Below, piece after piece: positions 47,901-60,946 of a DNA stretch of 64,000 nt (its first letter is position 1; the number at the start of each line of letters is the position of its first letter). The stretch lies in NCBI GenBank assembly GCA_028554755.1, contig JAPTOF010000003.1, positions 21,760,501-21,824,500 of the forward strand, given 5' to 3'. The notes under the pieces are model-generated. The model ran no database searches and was not told the origin of the DNA. It saw nothing but the letters and a program-made list of their open reading frames with translations. The translations under genes and the position numbers were made by a program. The stretch is from Cordia subcordata. Its lineage: Eukaryota; Streptophyta; Magnoliopsida; Boraginales; Cordiaceae.

Positions 47901-50900
47901 AATTTTGCCAAACAGGCCCATAATCCTTTCTTGAACAATGCAATATCCAAACAAGCATACCAAACTAACTTATAGTTGACAAGCAAAATCCTAATGTAGA
48001 TGCGTTCAGCATCAAGACATTTTCCACCCATGCCCACTGATTCAAACACATCATACTTTTCACTTGTTCCCAGAACATATTTCATTCTGATTCCTACTAC
48101 ATGCCACCACCAAAACATTTACACTGATGGAAAGTTAAATTAAATGAGGGAATTTACAAAATGCATGTAAAAGGCGAACAATACTACCAACAGAGCGTAT
48201 ACATGCGGCATTATATAGAAGATTAAGGATGAATTCAAAAATGAAACATGAAAAGAAACTTTATGGTTGATTATTGGTCCAATGAGCTACTTAGTAAATG
48301 AAATCATAAACTAGTACGATCAAATTCATAACCATAGATTCAATCTATAGAGAACAGTAGATATGGAGTAAGTTTTATTCGAGCAACAATTGAAAAAGAT
48401 ACTTAGCACACACGCGCATGCAGAGAGAGGCGACTTCAAGGAGGAGTATGCAAATTATCTTCTTCAAGATGGTGGAAAAGGGGGGAAAAAAAAGCAAAAA
48501 GAAAGTAAGAAGGAAAAGAAAAGTGACATGTAGGTCTGAAAATCAGTCATTGGAGTCGAGGATTCTACAATTATATGACACGTCCCTAACAAAGACCAAA
48601 CACCCATGTGAGACTGACTTGCATGTTCAACTAAAAGCAACTGTTAGATGTTTTCTCCCAAGGCCCATTATATCTGTTCATGAGGCATGGATTATATGGA
48701 ACCAACAATTAGAACAAATGCATAAATACTATAGGGATATACCTTTGAAGGATTTCTATCTTTTTGGGATCAATTGCTGCAATTACTTCATCTGCAATTG
48801 GAACCACATGTAAGAAAGTAGACATACAGAAAGATGTACGTACATATTAAAAATGACGGCCCATGCAGATCCTTTAGAAACTTTAGAGTCACACAGACAC
48901 AGCAACTGATGTCAAAATTCGGTAGTAATTAAAGCAAAACATTTACAATAAGTACCACACTCAGGTCAGGCCTGATTGACTGACAGCCTGTTTGGCGCTG
49001 CTTATTTTGGGGCTTATAAGCTCCAATAGTAAAAAGCATGGCTCTGCTTATTTTGGGGCTTACAAGCTCCAGCAGTAAAAAGCTTTTTAACAGAGCCAAA
49101 CAGGCTCTGCAGCAATTAACTTAGAATTATGCGAAGAGTGAACTTTGAAAAAGCAGAATCCCCAAAAGAAGCATATATACGTAAGAAGAAAACTACAGAA
49201 ATAAAACACTGAACAAAATGCATCCAGACAATATCAACTATTTGAACAAGAACTAGTTAAAGTTAATGTTATTTTTACGGCCTAAAGTATATCTGTAGTT
49301 AACAACAGGCTCGTCAAAATGAGGGGTGTCTAAAAGGAGAGTACAATCCAGAAAGGAAATATGAAAAGCAGTATATAAAAGACCAAGCACTATATATAGC
49401 CAAAAAGTAAGCCAAACATAAATGAAGAAAGATTAACTAGGCCAAATAGCCTACCTGGTGAGAGCATATTGTCTCTTCTATCGGAAATTAAAACTTGAAC
49501 AGCAAGAGCCTGATCAAGGTCTGCAATCTAATATGGAAAGAATTGATAACAAATGAGAAACATGATTAACTACCCAGAAAACTGATATTATAGAAAAGAT
49601 AAAACAGAAAAAGCATTATAAAGTCAAAAGGTAATGTTACATACCCATCCCAGATGCTGCAGCACTAAGTCCTGATCAGATGACTCCTCTAAGATCCTCG
49701 TTGCCTCAATCACGGCAACATTTCTGGAGGCATCTTGCAAACCATTTTCGCCAGTTGCATTTTTTTCACCATTAGAAGCATAGTTTCTTGCCAAAATACG
49801 CCAAATGGCTAGAGCTTTAGAGCTCATCCCCTTCCTAGCATACAGAAAGGCAAGTGCACGTAAATGCCCAGACTCATTCAGCAATGATTCTAATTCCTCC
49901 TGCACTGTCAAGTGAATTAACATGGTTATCCTTCAAGCTATGGGAATCTACAATTTTACCAGATTAATACTACACCTCTTCTGGGATTTCATGATTCTAC
50001 TTACAAACATAAGCCAAATTGTCGTTAACAGTGAATATAGACCTCATATAATTATAAAACAGAAGTAGGATATCTTGAACTGCAAAGACATTATCGCATT
50101 TGAAGATCTAAAACATGGTTGCTTTTTCACGCATTTCAGAAAAGTACTTGCAGATCAGAAGGCTCCAACTTCTACCTAAGCCTTAATCTGTGGGAGGACC
50201 AAATTCTCTATATCATTTGTTTATCAGGTGTTACGAGGTGTACTTTTAATTGGCAGTTGGTGCGGCCTTCTGGGACAGATTATGCATCTAGAAAGAACAC
50301 CATGCTTGTAATACATTTACCCTACATCTCTCCCATGATCCAGAAATGAACTGTAAGGGTATTTAGATCATGATTCATAAGGAGTTCCAGGAGGGCTTTC
50401 TGATGGATTATAATTTCAATGAACTCACAAAGTTTCATATGTACTATCGAATAAATTAATTAATTAATTCCACCCCTGCACCTCATTAACATCTAAAAGA
50501 AAAAGCACCGAGACATTCACATTGAGATGGATTGCTGAACCAAAATCATTTAACAACAAACTTGCAAATTAAAAAGCATACGGATAGAAATATTCTCGTC
50601 TATAAAATTTGTATACATCTTTGTCCACCTTAGATGGGATACCAGAAAATAAGAGAGAGAAAGAGAGAGGGGGAGAGAGAGAGAGGCTACACAAACAAAA
50701 CTAAAATTAATTCCCCTCCTAGCATAACATCATTTTTTCTGGGAAAGCAGATATCTGCTAATCATTGTCATTTAATTCTAGTGGCTTACAAATTCCATAG
50801 GGTACACAAACAAAACTAAAATTAATGCAAGAAAGGGAAAGTTATATATAGTGAGGCAAAATAAGATGAAGCATACCACTACGCAAAAGTTCTCAGAAGA

Positions 50901-53900
50901 TGCAAGTCTTTCCAGGTCATCTACGCGATTAAGTGCTCTATACAGATACATCAAAAGTGTATCAACCCCCTCCCTCACAGATGGAGCCAAATCTTTATCA
51001 CGAGAAGCTTCTAAATACCTGTAGAGCAGGATATAACTTACGATTTACCATTTAATGCAAATATTTCATGAAAGTAGTAGAAAAGAGGCACACAGAAACA
51101 ATCCATCCCTTCCCCAACACCACCCAAAAAAAAAAAGGGAAACAGAGAGCAAATTAATCAAAGATGAGAAATATATTTAATCAGTATCAATACGAGATGA
51201 AACTTGGTCACTATGTATATATTGTTATAAAACCTGATCACGCTTTTGACTGCTGACTCCATCAGATTGGCTCTACTCGGCCGATTCAGAATAAAATCAT
51301 CATCTACTGCAGTCTCCACTCCTGCCTTCTTAAGAAAAATAGCTCTTTCAATAGCCCTGAGTCCATCATCCACCACATTTTCAAGAGGCGCTGGGGGAGG
51401 ATGCAATCCCCAGTATCGATTCCTCGGAACCTGAATGCACACGGTCCATTAACTCTCCCTTTTAATACAAGAAAAACAAATCGATACAAATTATCAGACT
51501 AAGAAAATAAACATGCTATGCTTACAAATAGAAGCTACACATCAAATAATCAATTGCTAATTGCATTTATTTATTCCTTTTACACCCTTGGCAAGGCCGG
51601 TTCTCATCTTTGGCTAACATAGTTCAGGCAATTTCTCTTCAAGTCCTTACCTAAAATCCAACTGCCTTTTACATGTCTCTCATATTATATTCAGGATTAA
51701 GTAATCTGGAAAGCTATGATTATCTCCAAACTTGAAAGGCAACCAGGACTGCAACATTACAGTTACGTATTGAGTTCTGAAACTGTTTCTTGGCTGTCAA
51801 TCAATCTCCGTAAATGAGCTATTCAAAGTTACTTGGGCCTGCCTTTCGGAGAGAGATACAACTCCAACGATATCAAGAAATTTAGCCTTCAAACAGTATA
51901 CAAAGACAAACATCGCTATTGATAACATTACATATATGCTATATCTGTGACTTCCTTTCATTCACTGATTCTGCAACCCAGCAAAGGCATTTCAATCATA
52001 TGCAGAATTATAACTTCAGTTGATTATTAAGTCACTTCCTCATGATACAAGAATAACTTCTTTTTTTTTTTTTTTTTAAGAGAAGTACAATACAAGAATA
52101 ACATTATAAAAGTATGGAACTTCATGATATGCAAAATGAGCCTTCAAAATGGTTGACGACCTTAAAGTATACTTCCTGTAGAAGATGACAGAAGCCCTAC
52201 CAAAAGCACTATTTGAAAGTGTAAAACTTATACCTCATGGATACAACACAAGAACACTTAAGCGGCATTAATACATACCAGCAGTGACCAACGATTTGGG
52301 TCCCGCATGATAAATGGGAAAACTTCAGAAGGTTGCATAGTTTCTGAAAGCAGGAAATGGTGTACTGCATCCTCAAAATGCAAGTCAAACAGCAAGAGAA
52401 ATCCCACTTGAGCATGGACAAAGGATAGGATTTCCTTGGACATTTCTCCTTCACTTTCAAGCTCTTCCACCAAAGAGATAGCTTCCCTAAAGCTCTTCTT
52501 TCGCAAAAGATCCTTAATTTGCTCCTCTAAAGGTACTTTCCGGTAGCAGATGACCTGGTATAGACATAATAATGTCTTTAAGCCACTAAAGCAGAATAAA
52601 GCATATGAATCCACTGTAAGTGCAACAGGAATTTTATTCAGTTCATTTTTCTCTTCAGAACCTTCTTTTTAGATATATTTTTCTCTCCAGAATCAAGCTA
52701 GTTGAAAGAATACCAATTTTATCAGGTTCATTTTTGAGTTCCACATCTACAGTGGAAAGATTTCAAGTCAAGAGAACATCTCATTAGTCAGTAAGGATAA
52801 TTCTTCTGGTAAGTTATTTTTTCCATTTGCAAGCTTATTTGGGTGCTTATAAGCACCAAATCTCTCGCAAATATAAAAAGTGCTTATGAGCACCCAACAT
52901 AAGCACTGCCAAACCCACAGTTTTATATAAAGGTAATGCCAAATGGGGGCAGCATCCCATACAAAGAAGAGAGTACCCAGCTAAAACTAAAAGAGCCAGA
53001 TGAGAAGAACAAAAGAAACTAGCCTCGTGTAAGATCAGCAGTCCAAGACAAAATGCACATGAGAAGTTACAGCAAACTGAATATTCCCAAGTTCAGCACA
53101 CTTGGAAGTATTGTATTGTTGACAACATACTACTCTTAGAAGGTCTGTGAAGGGATGTAGGAAAGAAAAGAAAGGTAAAGAAAAGATGACTCCTTACATT
53201 GCCTCTATTTGCCCCAACTATGAAATTATAGCTTTTGCACTTGCAGCAGTGGAGCTTCTGGGTGAAAGTGCTCTTAAGCAAAAGCCTATGACTGTTTGGC
53301 CTTGTATTTTAGATGTTGAACTTTCAACTATTTGAAAGACAATATTGGACTTTCAAAAGCATGGAGTGGTTATCTTGAGAGGGGGGGGAGATAAAAGTTC
53401 ATTTTTAACATGATGTGTAAGAAGCTCAGAAGAACTGGAGCTTCTAATTTTTTTTAACTTTTTTTAGGTGTGGCTTTTAGTTAAAAGCTCTTTTAGAAAT
53501 ACACAAAGGGCTCGTTTGGATTGGCTCTTATCAAAAAGTGCTCTTTTTAACTTTTGACAAAAGTTGTTTTTTTGAGAAGCTAAACTTTTGGCCTCTGAAA
53601 AAAGCTCAATCTTAGGTTTTTTCAGAGTTTCAACTTTTTTGGAAATTTGACTAAAATACTTATTGCAAAAAGGATGTGATTTTTTAAGGGAAAAAAGTGC
53701 CTTTCTATGAAAAGAGCCAATCCAAACGGGCCAAAAACTAGTTATCTTCACTCTCTGAACTCATAAAAAATAACTTTTTGGTGTCTAAAAGCTGGGCCAT
53801 GTAGAGTTTGGTCCACTGGCCTGCCAGGCCATATTAGAAGATCCAAGGAATTGCTTGCTGATCAGTACTAGCTTGAACCCCCAATGTCATATTGAGCTGA

Positions 53901-55501
53901 ATACTTGTCTGTGTATATGCTCAATCTTTTTGGATTCAGCATCCAGTTAAACATACTCATAAATTTTCTGCTGGGAAGCTTCTTCTCCAAAGAATACTCA
54001 CATGACTATGATATTCACAACATGGGAAGAAAAGAATAGGAAAATATATCTAGCCAATATGCATGCTTAACTAGGATTATAGATGATAGTTACCATGGTT
54101 CCTATTTCAGGTCTTTATCTCCATTCAAGACTTCACAGTAAGAAATATATAGTATCCAAAACAGCAAAAACCACTGACTCTTCAATTAACATATTAAACA
54201 GTTAACGTTTATGGACACCAACAAGAAAGCAGTAAATTGCATGGCGTGTTGCTATAAAATTCAATAATTTACCGACAGATGCATTTTAGCTGTCATCTTG
54301 CACCTAAATAATAGCTCTCTAACTATTTTAAATAATTTTCTACTTGCCAAATTACCTCCAGACTGTGATAATAAATATTAGTTTATGATAAGAATATTCC
54401 GAGAAGCTGACTAAAAATCAAGCACTATAAAATCAGCGTTTCACAAAGCAAAGCCTATACCTTTGTGCCAGTCGCTACAGCAACAAAATTTTCAGTTGCA
54501 TCCTCATCATCCGCCATGATACACAGAGAAGTTCCTCCTTCCACACCCAACTTAACCACCTGAACACAACTCCCCGACTTCTTATGATAAACTTCCACCT
54601 TCCCATCCCTCACCACCACCACATACAAACCAACTTCCCCAACCCCCTCCGGCACACCTCTAAATATCAAACTCCCTCCCACCGGCTGCCCCTCGGAATC
54701 CACAATAACACCCACATTGTCCACCACCAACAGCACCTTCCCTTCCTTCCTCAACAACTTCATCCTCGGCACACTACATCCCTCCGGCAACGAGAATATC
54801 AACCCACATTGCCCGTTTGCGCACGAATACAAAAAATACCCACTCTTACTCCCAACAATAATCGAATCATCAACCCAGACCACGCTCACTATACCCCCAA
54901 CAATCCCTTCCAAACCCGCTTGTATTTCCTTCAAAATGACCAAATCACCCCTCCAGTTCAGCTCCACTATCACCAATTTCCTCTGCGCCACCACGACAAA
55001 CATGCAATTGTTCCGATCCTCGTCTCCCCTACCACCCACATCGTTGACTTTTTTCCCTCCATTTGACTTGTATAGAAACAAGTCAACACCAGTATTACAA
55101 TTTCGACTTCTGAACCTCTTGGCGATTGCGGTGACTCCTCCCTTGATAAACCCTAGCGTCTTCAGGGGCTCGCGAAGGTGCGAATCGAGCAAAAACAGAG
55201 AATTATCGGCGAGGATTAGGATTTTACGGAGAGGGGCAATGAAGTTGATGGAAGTAACGGGGGTGCCACCGACGACGGTGAGGGTTTTGAGGAGGATTAA
55301 GGCGTCGGAGTTAGGGTTTATGGAGAGTAAACTGAGAGCACCGGAGACGGTACCGATGTATAGAAGTGGGGTTTCGGTGTCGGAAAGCGAGCAGAAAGCG
55401 AGCGATCGAATCGAGCTGTTGGAGTAGGTGTAAAGGAGAGGTGATAGCGAGTCGAGGACGGGCCGGGTTTTGGGTTCGGGCTCGGATTTGGGCTTGGCCA
55501 T
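41994..55501 (-). CDS. VPS3: Vacuolar sorting protein 3 (VPS3/TGFBRAP1-like), CORVET subunit
   Basis: CORVET-specific tethering subunit; CORVET works with RAB5 GTPases in endosome and vacuole membrane fusion. Fourteen exons join in frame to 970 aa: 55501-54461, 52554-52279, 51430-51234, 51018-50877, 49899-49645, 49527-49455, 48791-48743, 45582-45294, 45153-45098, 44664-44596, 44505-44394, 43642-43553, 42584-42414, 42086-41994. All donors are GT and acceptors AG. Exon 1 encodes a CNH-type beta-propeller region (residues about 25-330). The middle is the alpha-solenoid with VEELESEGEMSKEILSFVHAQ, RDPNRWSLL then VPRNRYWGLHPPPAP, and RYLQWLIEDQ. The C-terminal VPS39-2-type end has two Cys pairs (C916-x2-C919, C938-x2-C941) in CDSC...CYKC. 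The length is close to Arabidopsis VPS3 (about 980 aa). The start ATG at 55501 sits in a favourable ATGGC context. Introns 1 (1.9 kb) and 7 (3.2 kb) carry transposon insertions. No internal stop is seen in the joined frame. Confidence 0.93.
46796..47130 (-). mobile_element. 3' end of a LINE (L1-type) in VPS3 intron 7
   Basis: Minus-strand reading gives words typical of the C-terminus of plant L1 ORF2 (LLPLAILGIFGERTHRAFGGK, matching the usual PLAI-W-IWKERNRR-FEG pattern), followed by an A-rich tract (46795-46803). It is 5'-truncated and decayed, and lies in the same direction as VPS3. Confidence 0.5.
47176..47920. mobile_element. hAT-like non-autonomous element, copy 2, in VPS3 intron 7
   Basis: About 745 bp ending GCCAAACAGGCCCA, with a related left end, and matching the element at 3414-4168 block by block. 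The right half is rich in AGCTA repeats. No transposase. Confidence 0.6.
48985..49112. mobile_element. Small hAT-type MITE in VPS3 intron 6
   Basis: GCCTGTTTGGC at the left and GCCAAACAGGC at the right are perfect inverted termini. The inside holds two direct copies of CTGCTTATTTTGGGGCTTA. No exact 8-bp TSD could be confirmed. Confidence 0.7.
50645..50685. repeat. GA-rich simple repeat
   Basis: A run of AGAGAGAAAGAGAGAGGGG type inside VPS3 intron 4. Confidence 0.8.
53215..53803. mobile_element. hAT-type MITE in VPS3 intron 1, hosting a second MITE
   Basis: GTTTGGCC (about 53294) followed by a TTAGAnnTTnAACTTTCA block, and the end GTGTCTAAAAGCTGGGCCA, match the element at 29631-30003. The left boundary is approximate. 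Confidence 0.5.
53508..53732. mobile_element. Nested MITE with about 20-bp inverted termini
   Basis: GGGCTCGTTTGGATTGGCTC at the left pairs with GAGCCAATCCAAACGGGCC at the right. The 225-bp element sits inside the larger MITE of VPS3 intron 1, so it inserted later. Confidence 0.7.
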
Positions 55502-56638
55502 GGAAGTGTTGGAGCAGGAGCATTCGAGTTGAACAGACTAGTAGAGTGACGCCAGAAGCTTCGGTCTCTTTGTACAACGGAAGAATTAAAAATTTGAAAA
55601 ATTGAAAAACTGAACAATTTAAATCTGAAATGATTATTTTAATATTTAAAGTAATTAATAGATTTTTTCTATATTTTAGGTTTGAATTTTTATAATTTTC
55701 AGTTGGCACTGTTTTTCAAATGTTGCATTTCTAATCATTTGAGTATATTAATTTTAGCTGATAGTGTCGTAAAATCTCTTCGGAATTTTTTTCGTTTTCT
55801 TCTAGATCATCTTAGGAGGTGAAAATTAATGCTAAATTTCGTTTTCTTCTAAATCATTTTTTGGCCCTAACAATACAACTGAACACGTCTTTGATCGTAT
55901 TAACCACATGACAAATTAGACTGGTTATGTAATTATGATAAGTTCTTTGTCCTTTTTACGAGGACTTGTACTAATTTTCTTACGGTCACGTTTACATACA
56001 AATTTTTCTTTCTTTTGCATCTTTTACTTGAGTTGATATCTTTGTATTCTTGTTATTAATATAAATTTTAAGCTTGTTCTTGACAAATCAAAAAGAAAAA
56101 AGTTAATACAGTCACGACGTGGTTATGAATTATGACACTAATAATTAGAAGAAAATTCGAACACCTTTGGAACATTTTTTTTGCAAGCTATTTGAAGTAG
56201 ATTTCAGGAAAAGCTCAATTTCAATTTTTTCCAAAAATAAAAAATTTAGCGTCTCAAAAAAAAATTCTATTTTTCACAAGTTTTAGATAAAAGTAATTTT
56301 GAAAAAAGCTAACCAAACCTAAACGAGCCCAAAATCTTGTATGAGATTGTAAACAGCTGCACGTTGTTCTAATAAAATAAGGATGCCAAATGTTGACGAG
56401 TAATCTGCTACGAAATGAGAAATAATAGAGATCAAAGAAATGAGATGAAGTAATTGACTAATTAACATTTAATCTCTTACCATAGATCAGATAATAAATA
56501 AAAATTAATAAAGAACCATAAACCAATCAACTAAACAGCAACTACGCAGTTACGGAAAGAAATCAAAGATGAAATAAGCTTCCCAGATTGCCAAATTATG
56601 CTACTATCTACCCCTATATTTCCAATAGCAAGAAGCAA
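55502..56638. other. VPS3 5' region and spacer to the RING/vWA gene
   Basis: The sequence next to 55501 should contain the VPS3 5' UTR and promoter. At 56190-56340 there is a degenerate hAT MITE piece (AAGCTAACCAAACCTAAACG). No gene seen. Confidence 0.4.
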
Positions 56639-59600
56639 TCAAAAACTAGAAATACTATTGCGCCTTGAAGTCGAGCTGCGCGTCTTGTTCAGTCGTTCTA
56701 CTTGCCGAGAAGGTTTAGGAAGGCCGACACTCTGTGACTTTGAGACCAGGCTAACCATACTTGGAGTATCATAGCCGATGGCGCCACCAGTACTCGTGCT
56801 TCCACCTTCTTTAAGGAGGATGGAATGTGTAGTGGTGTCGCCCCGGGTGGTAGCTCGCTGCCAAGAATGTGAACTTAGCCCGGAGAGCATGTAAGCTCGG
56901 CCTGTATGTTCATATAGCTCTTGGTTTGCCAGCCTTATTCGGATTTCTGACAATTCAGCTTCAAGTGAGTTGCAGAGAGCATCACCAGCTTGTGCAGATG
57001 CCGAAGATAGAAGAGTGGATCTCCTGTTAGTTAGCACGGCTTGTGCACCTTCTAGATCTCCATTATCGGCCATTTCCTGAGCCACAGCAATGCCTTCTGC
57101 AACTAGAAGGCGATTCCTCTGCCGGTCAACTTCCAGGCTCACTATCATATCTTCAGGAGATAGAACCTCTGGCCGGCGTATGCCAATTCTCTCACCTTCT
57201 ACGTGTACTATCTCTCTTGACAAAGTATCTTTGTAGGAACACCTGATGTCCAAAAGCAATGTCATCCGAACTCGTCCTTCATCTTCAATAGCAGGAAATG
57301 AGGGAACTGATAAGTAGACAAGGAATTCTTTTTCTTCATCTGCATACAAGTCTCCAACATTTACTGAACCAACACTACCTTGTTCAGAAATTTCGCTTTT
57401 ATATCGTCCTGAAGAGATGGATCCGATTTCTACTCCAGGTGAAGGTGACCTCACAGTGATTTTTAGTTCCTGGACCACCACACTGAGCAGACCACCAATA
57501 CACCTTGCAAAAGCATCTTGGACCATGCCTACTGATTCAATGAAGGAAAAAGTGCCACCAGATGTATCAGATATAGCATGCATTGCAGAAGAATCATGGT
57601 CTGAACCAAAGCCAAATGTGTGCACTGGAAAAGTTAAGTGTTGGCCTCCATCTGATACTAGTCTATTCCTGGGACAGATGGAAGCAGGCAAGAAATTCAA
57701 CAACGGGGAAGTTTGGTTGCGAGAAGTCAATCTTTGATCAGTGCTATTGATGTTATAGTTGTCCTTTCCATCAGATAAGAGTATGATACTTGCAACTGGG
57801 TTCCTTTGGCGCCTCTCTTCAAGAACCTGTGCCCCCCTCTTGAGACCCGCCACAATATTAGTCCCACCATTTGAGGAGAGCAAATTTATAGCTCTTTTAG
57901 CATCTTCACGGCCTCTCTCAGTCATTCTGCGCAAAGGGAAGATTCTCTGAGCAGCTGAGGAGAAAGAAACTATAGCCAGTCGGTCAGAAGCGCCCAAATT
58001 ATCCACAACAAAACGAACGGCACGCTTGAGGAGAGCTAACTTTGAGCCAGCCATGCTACCACTAACATCTAGAACTGTAACAAGATCAATAGGTGCACGC
58101 TCCAGGTGACGGTCATCATTTAACAGAGGTGGTGCCTGTATACCCACAAGAACTGGAAAACTCGATATAGAGTCTGAAGCAGCAACAGCAGGAAATTCCG
58201 GGAAGGCCTTGATGGTGACATTCTGTGAGTGAACAACAGAATTGGACGAGGCAAGGTCTGTAGGGACGGCAGGCAAGGGCTCATCATCAGAAAAATGAAG
58301 GGGCTCAGCGGGGGACGGGCCTGGCAGCAGGAGATGGCGAGAGAAATGAGCAGGGTAACCTTCAGGGGAGACTCTAGCCCGACCAATGCGGTCATCAATA
58401 ATGGAGTCTGGAAAAGCGAAAGGAATCTCTTTCCATGAGGAGCGACAGATAGGACAAAGGTAATTTCCATGCTTGACACTGTTGGCGATGCAGCTAAAAT
58501 GGAAGGAGTGTGAGCACTCAGCAGTAAAGATGGCCTGGCCCTGCCCAACTCTTACATTCCCCAAGCAAATTGCGCATGTTCTCTGCAACCACAAACAATA
58601 ACTTTTAGCAAGGAATAAAAGATAACAGTTTTTTTCCACTTGCAGAACTTGTATTAAGAATTTTTACAAGGGCATTCTGAAGAACAATTATGAAAGCAAC
58701 AGCATATAAGGTTTGGTTATTTGTGGTGCATAAGGTACAAAAATGTGAAACTCACTAGCAATCATAAAGAACTCATCACCTAAAGTTCATAATGTAGACA
58801 AGGACAAATTTAGAACAAGTATTTCAAGTTACCGTTTTCACAGGATATAGCTTATGAAATTTAAACGACATTACTTATTTTTTCCAAAACATCAAGCATT
58901 ATTTAAAAGGCAAGATACTTCTTTAACTTCCACAGTAGGAAAATCTCGTTAAATCTCATTCTCACCCGTAAATAGCATTTCCATGACCCAAAGTCACGAA
59001 CATAGAGTCACGTGAAGAACCAGAGACCACGACGTGTTTAACATTTTCTTCAGGCCGAGTCTATAACAGCTATATCACACAATATCCGTACTATATGAAT
59101 GACATTTTCTCTAATGGGACCTAATCACGAGCTTACTTAGTTTTCCAGACTAAAAATATCCACACCTAAACCCACCCTCGCTCAGAGATAATTGAGCAGG
59201 GAGAAAAAAGTGAATTCTTGTCCTGTATTAAATGCATAATAGCAGCTAATACTTTTAACAAGATTAACTACCGTAGTAGATAATCTTGTTAAATCTAACT
59301 AGAAATCTCACACATATATAGCATTTCCATGACTTATATTCGGTAACTTGAGCCACATGAAAAACCAAAAACTAAGGCACACTTATCATATTCTTGAGTC
59401 GGGTCTATAACAGCTCCAAAACACAACATTCGTACTATACGAATAACATTTTCTTTGACGGGACCTAATCACGAGCTACTTAATTTTTCAGACTGAAAAT
59501 ACCCGTACCTCACCCCCCCTTCGTTTAGAGAGAGTTGAGCAACGAGAAAAATGTGAAATCTTTTTCTTGTGTATTAAGTGCATAACAGCAGCTGATTTTT

Positions 59601-60946
59601 TAACCAGCAACAGATTGAATGCAATTTCTAGTTGGTATGTCCAAAAAGTCAATGATACAGCACAATGAGAACATCATTAACTAGTCAAGAATTTTGTCTT
59701 TAACACCACAAATCAAAACTAGCAACTCCATACATCAATTTCAAGAATGCTGACAAAATGTCTACTTTAGCCACACGGAACCCTCATTAATCACGAGTTG
59801 TAATCAATATTTCTACTTTCGTGTAAAGCTAATGAAAAAGATACTCAACAAACCTAACCCAAGTTTGTAATGTTCACATCTCACAACAATATGGACGATT
59901 GGTAAAGGTCTAATTCATACAGCTAGCAAGGTTAAATTTTCAAAATTGCCCAACTATAAAAATTATATTAATAAAGCACTCTCAAAATTTTATCAAAATT
60001 GTTAAGCACAATAAATAAATAAGCTAACATCCCCTCTATAATAAGCCAATATACTATCTACAAGCTTAACCTTTTAGATAAGGTAGTAGCTCTATCATGC
60101 GCTCTATTATGCTATCAGAACTAGAAACCAAATGATATTAACTTTGAACTACACCGCCACCCACCCACCTACTTAAAAATATTAAAATTATTCACGTCCA
60201 CCAAATTAAGAAATAAATATACTTTTAATCACTTAAAAAACAAAAAAATGCATTGACAAATTGAAGTATCCAACTACAAGGGGGATTACTTTAACAAAGT
60301 CAACATAAAGCGCCTCCACGTTAACCAACGCTGACACATGAAAAGCAACTTCCACGTTTTCAAAACTTTACGACATAAAACTAAAGAGGAATCAGTATAA
60401 TGATATTACAGTTCTACCCTTACGATAGGTTTTGCAAAAGAAGGTAGTAAGGTAATTAACGGGACGAGATGGGGGCGTTTTGGGGATTTCGAGTGCCAGT
60501 GGAGAACGCAAAAATGGTTTAGCTCTTCCCAAGGAAAAACCGCTGATAAAAGTGATGACGTCATCATCACACTTCATAAGACGAGGGACTGCCGGACGGC
60601 GAAATTCCGGTGAAACAATTGCCTCCGTCATCATAAATATTCGTCACTAAAATTGGGAAAAAGTAAAAAAAAAATGCAGTTAACGTAAGAGAAAGAAGAG
60701 AAAAAATGCTGGAAGATGGACCTTGGACGAGGAGCTGAAACTCCGGGAGAATCGGGTGGAGAACGACAAAGACGAGGCGGAGGCGGAGGCGGCGGAGCTT
60801 CTGCTTTTAGCTATGGGGCAGACGACGGCAGTGGTGGAAGAGGAGGTGGAGGAGGATGAAGGGGGCCGCTGGTTATCTTGCTTAGAACTCCAACCGAAGC
60901 CTTTAAACGACAGCGTTTTCTTCAACTTGCCCCATGCACCCGACAT
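56639..60946 (-). CDS. RING-type E3 ubiquitin ligase with vWA domain, WAV3 family
   Basis: Predicted E3 ubiquitin ligase of the WAV3/WAVH/EDA40 family (WAV3 members act in root gravitropism and auxin-related growth). Exon 1 (60946-60722, 75 codons) starts MSGAWGKLKKTLSFKGFG and is Ser-rich. Exon 2 (58582-56639, 648 codons including TGA) joins in phase 0 across a 2.1-kb GT-AG intron, giving 722 aa. The RING finger has ligands C78, C81, C98, H100, H103, C106, C118, C121. The vWA domain (about 238-430) has an intact MIDAS: D247-x-S249-x-S251 in DVSGSM, T326 in GGTN and D346 in LLSDGKDN. A VWA-interacting region follows, then the conserved tail with GRAYMLSGLSSHSWQRAT and DTPSMVSLVSKSQ. The upstream frame of exon 1 stays open for more codons, but the ATG at 60946 fits the family start. 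The ubiquitination substrate cannot be deduced. Confidence 0.93.
58583..60721. other. Large intron of the RING/vWA gene
   Basis: Holds a diverged direct repeat of about 360 bp: 58960-59300 and 59310-59600 share ATAGCATTTCCATGAC, GACATTTTCTCTAATGGGACC-like and CACGAGCT blocks. No gene or complete element seen. Confidence 0.5.

Noticed and set aside
54584..55709. Long open frames of 79-236 codons overlapping VPS3 exon 1 in other frames
   Set aside because: Shadows of the VPS3 coding sequence, biased by its codon composition.
57043..58548. Several open frames on both strands within the RING/vWA coding exon
   Set aside because: Shadows of the real frame, which has a complete RING and vWA domain.
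60392..60634. Open frame upstream of the RING exon, considered as an additional exon of the WAV3-like gene
   Set aside because: Exon 1 joins directly and in phase to the RING exon, giving the family-like Ser-rich to RTCAIC junction; no acceptor gives a better frame here.
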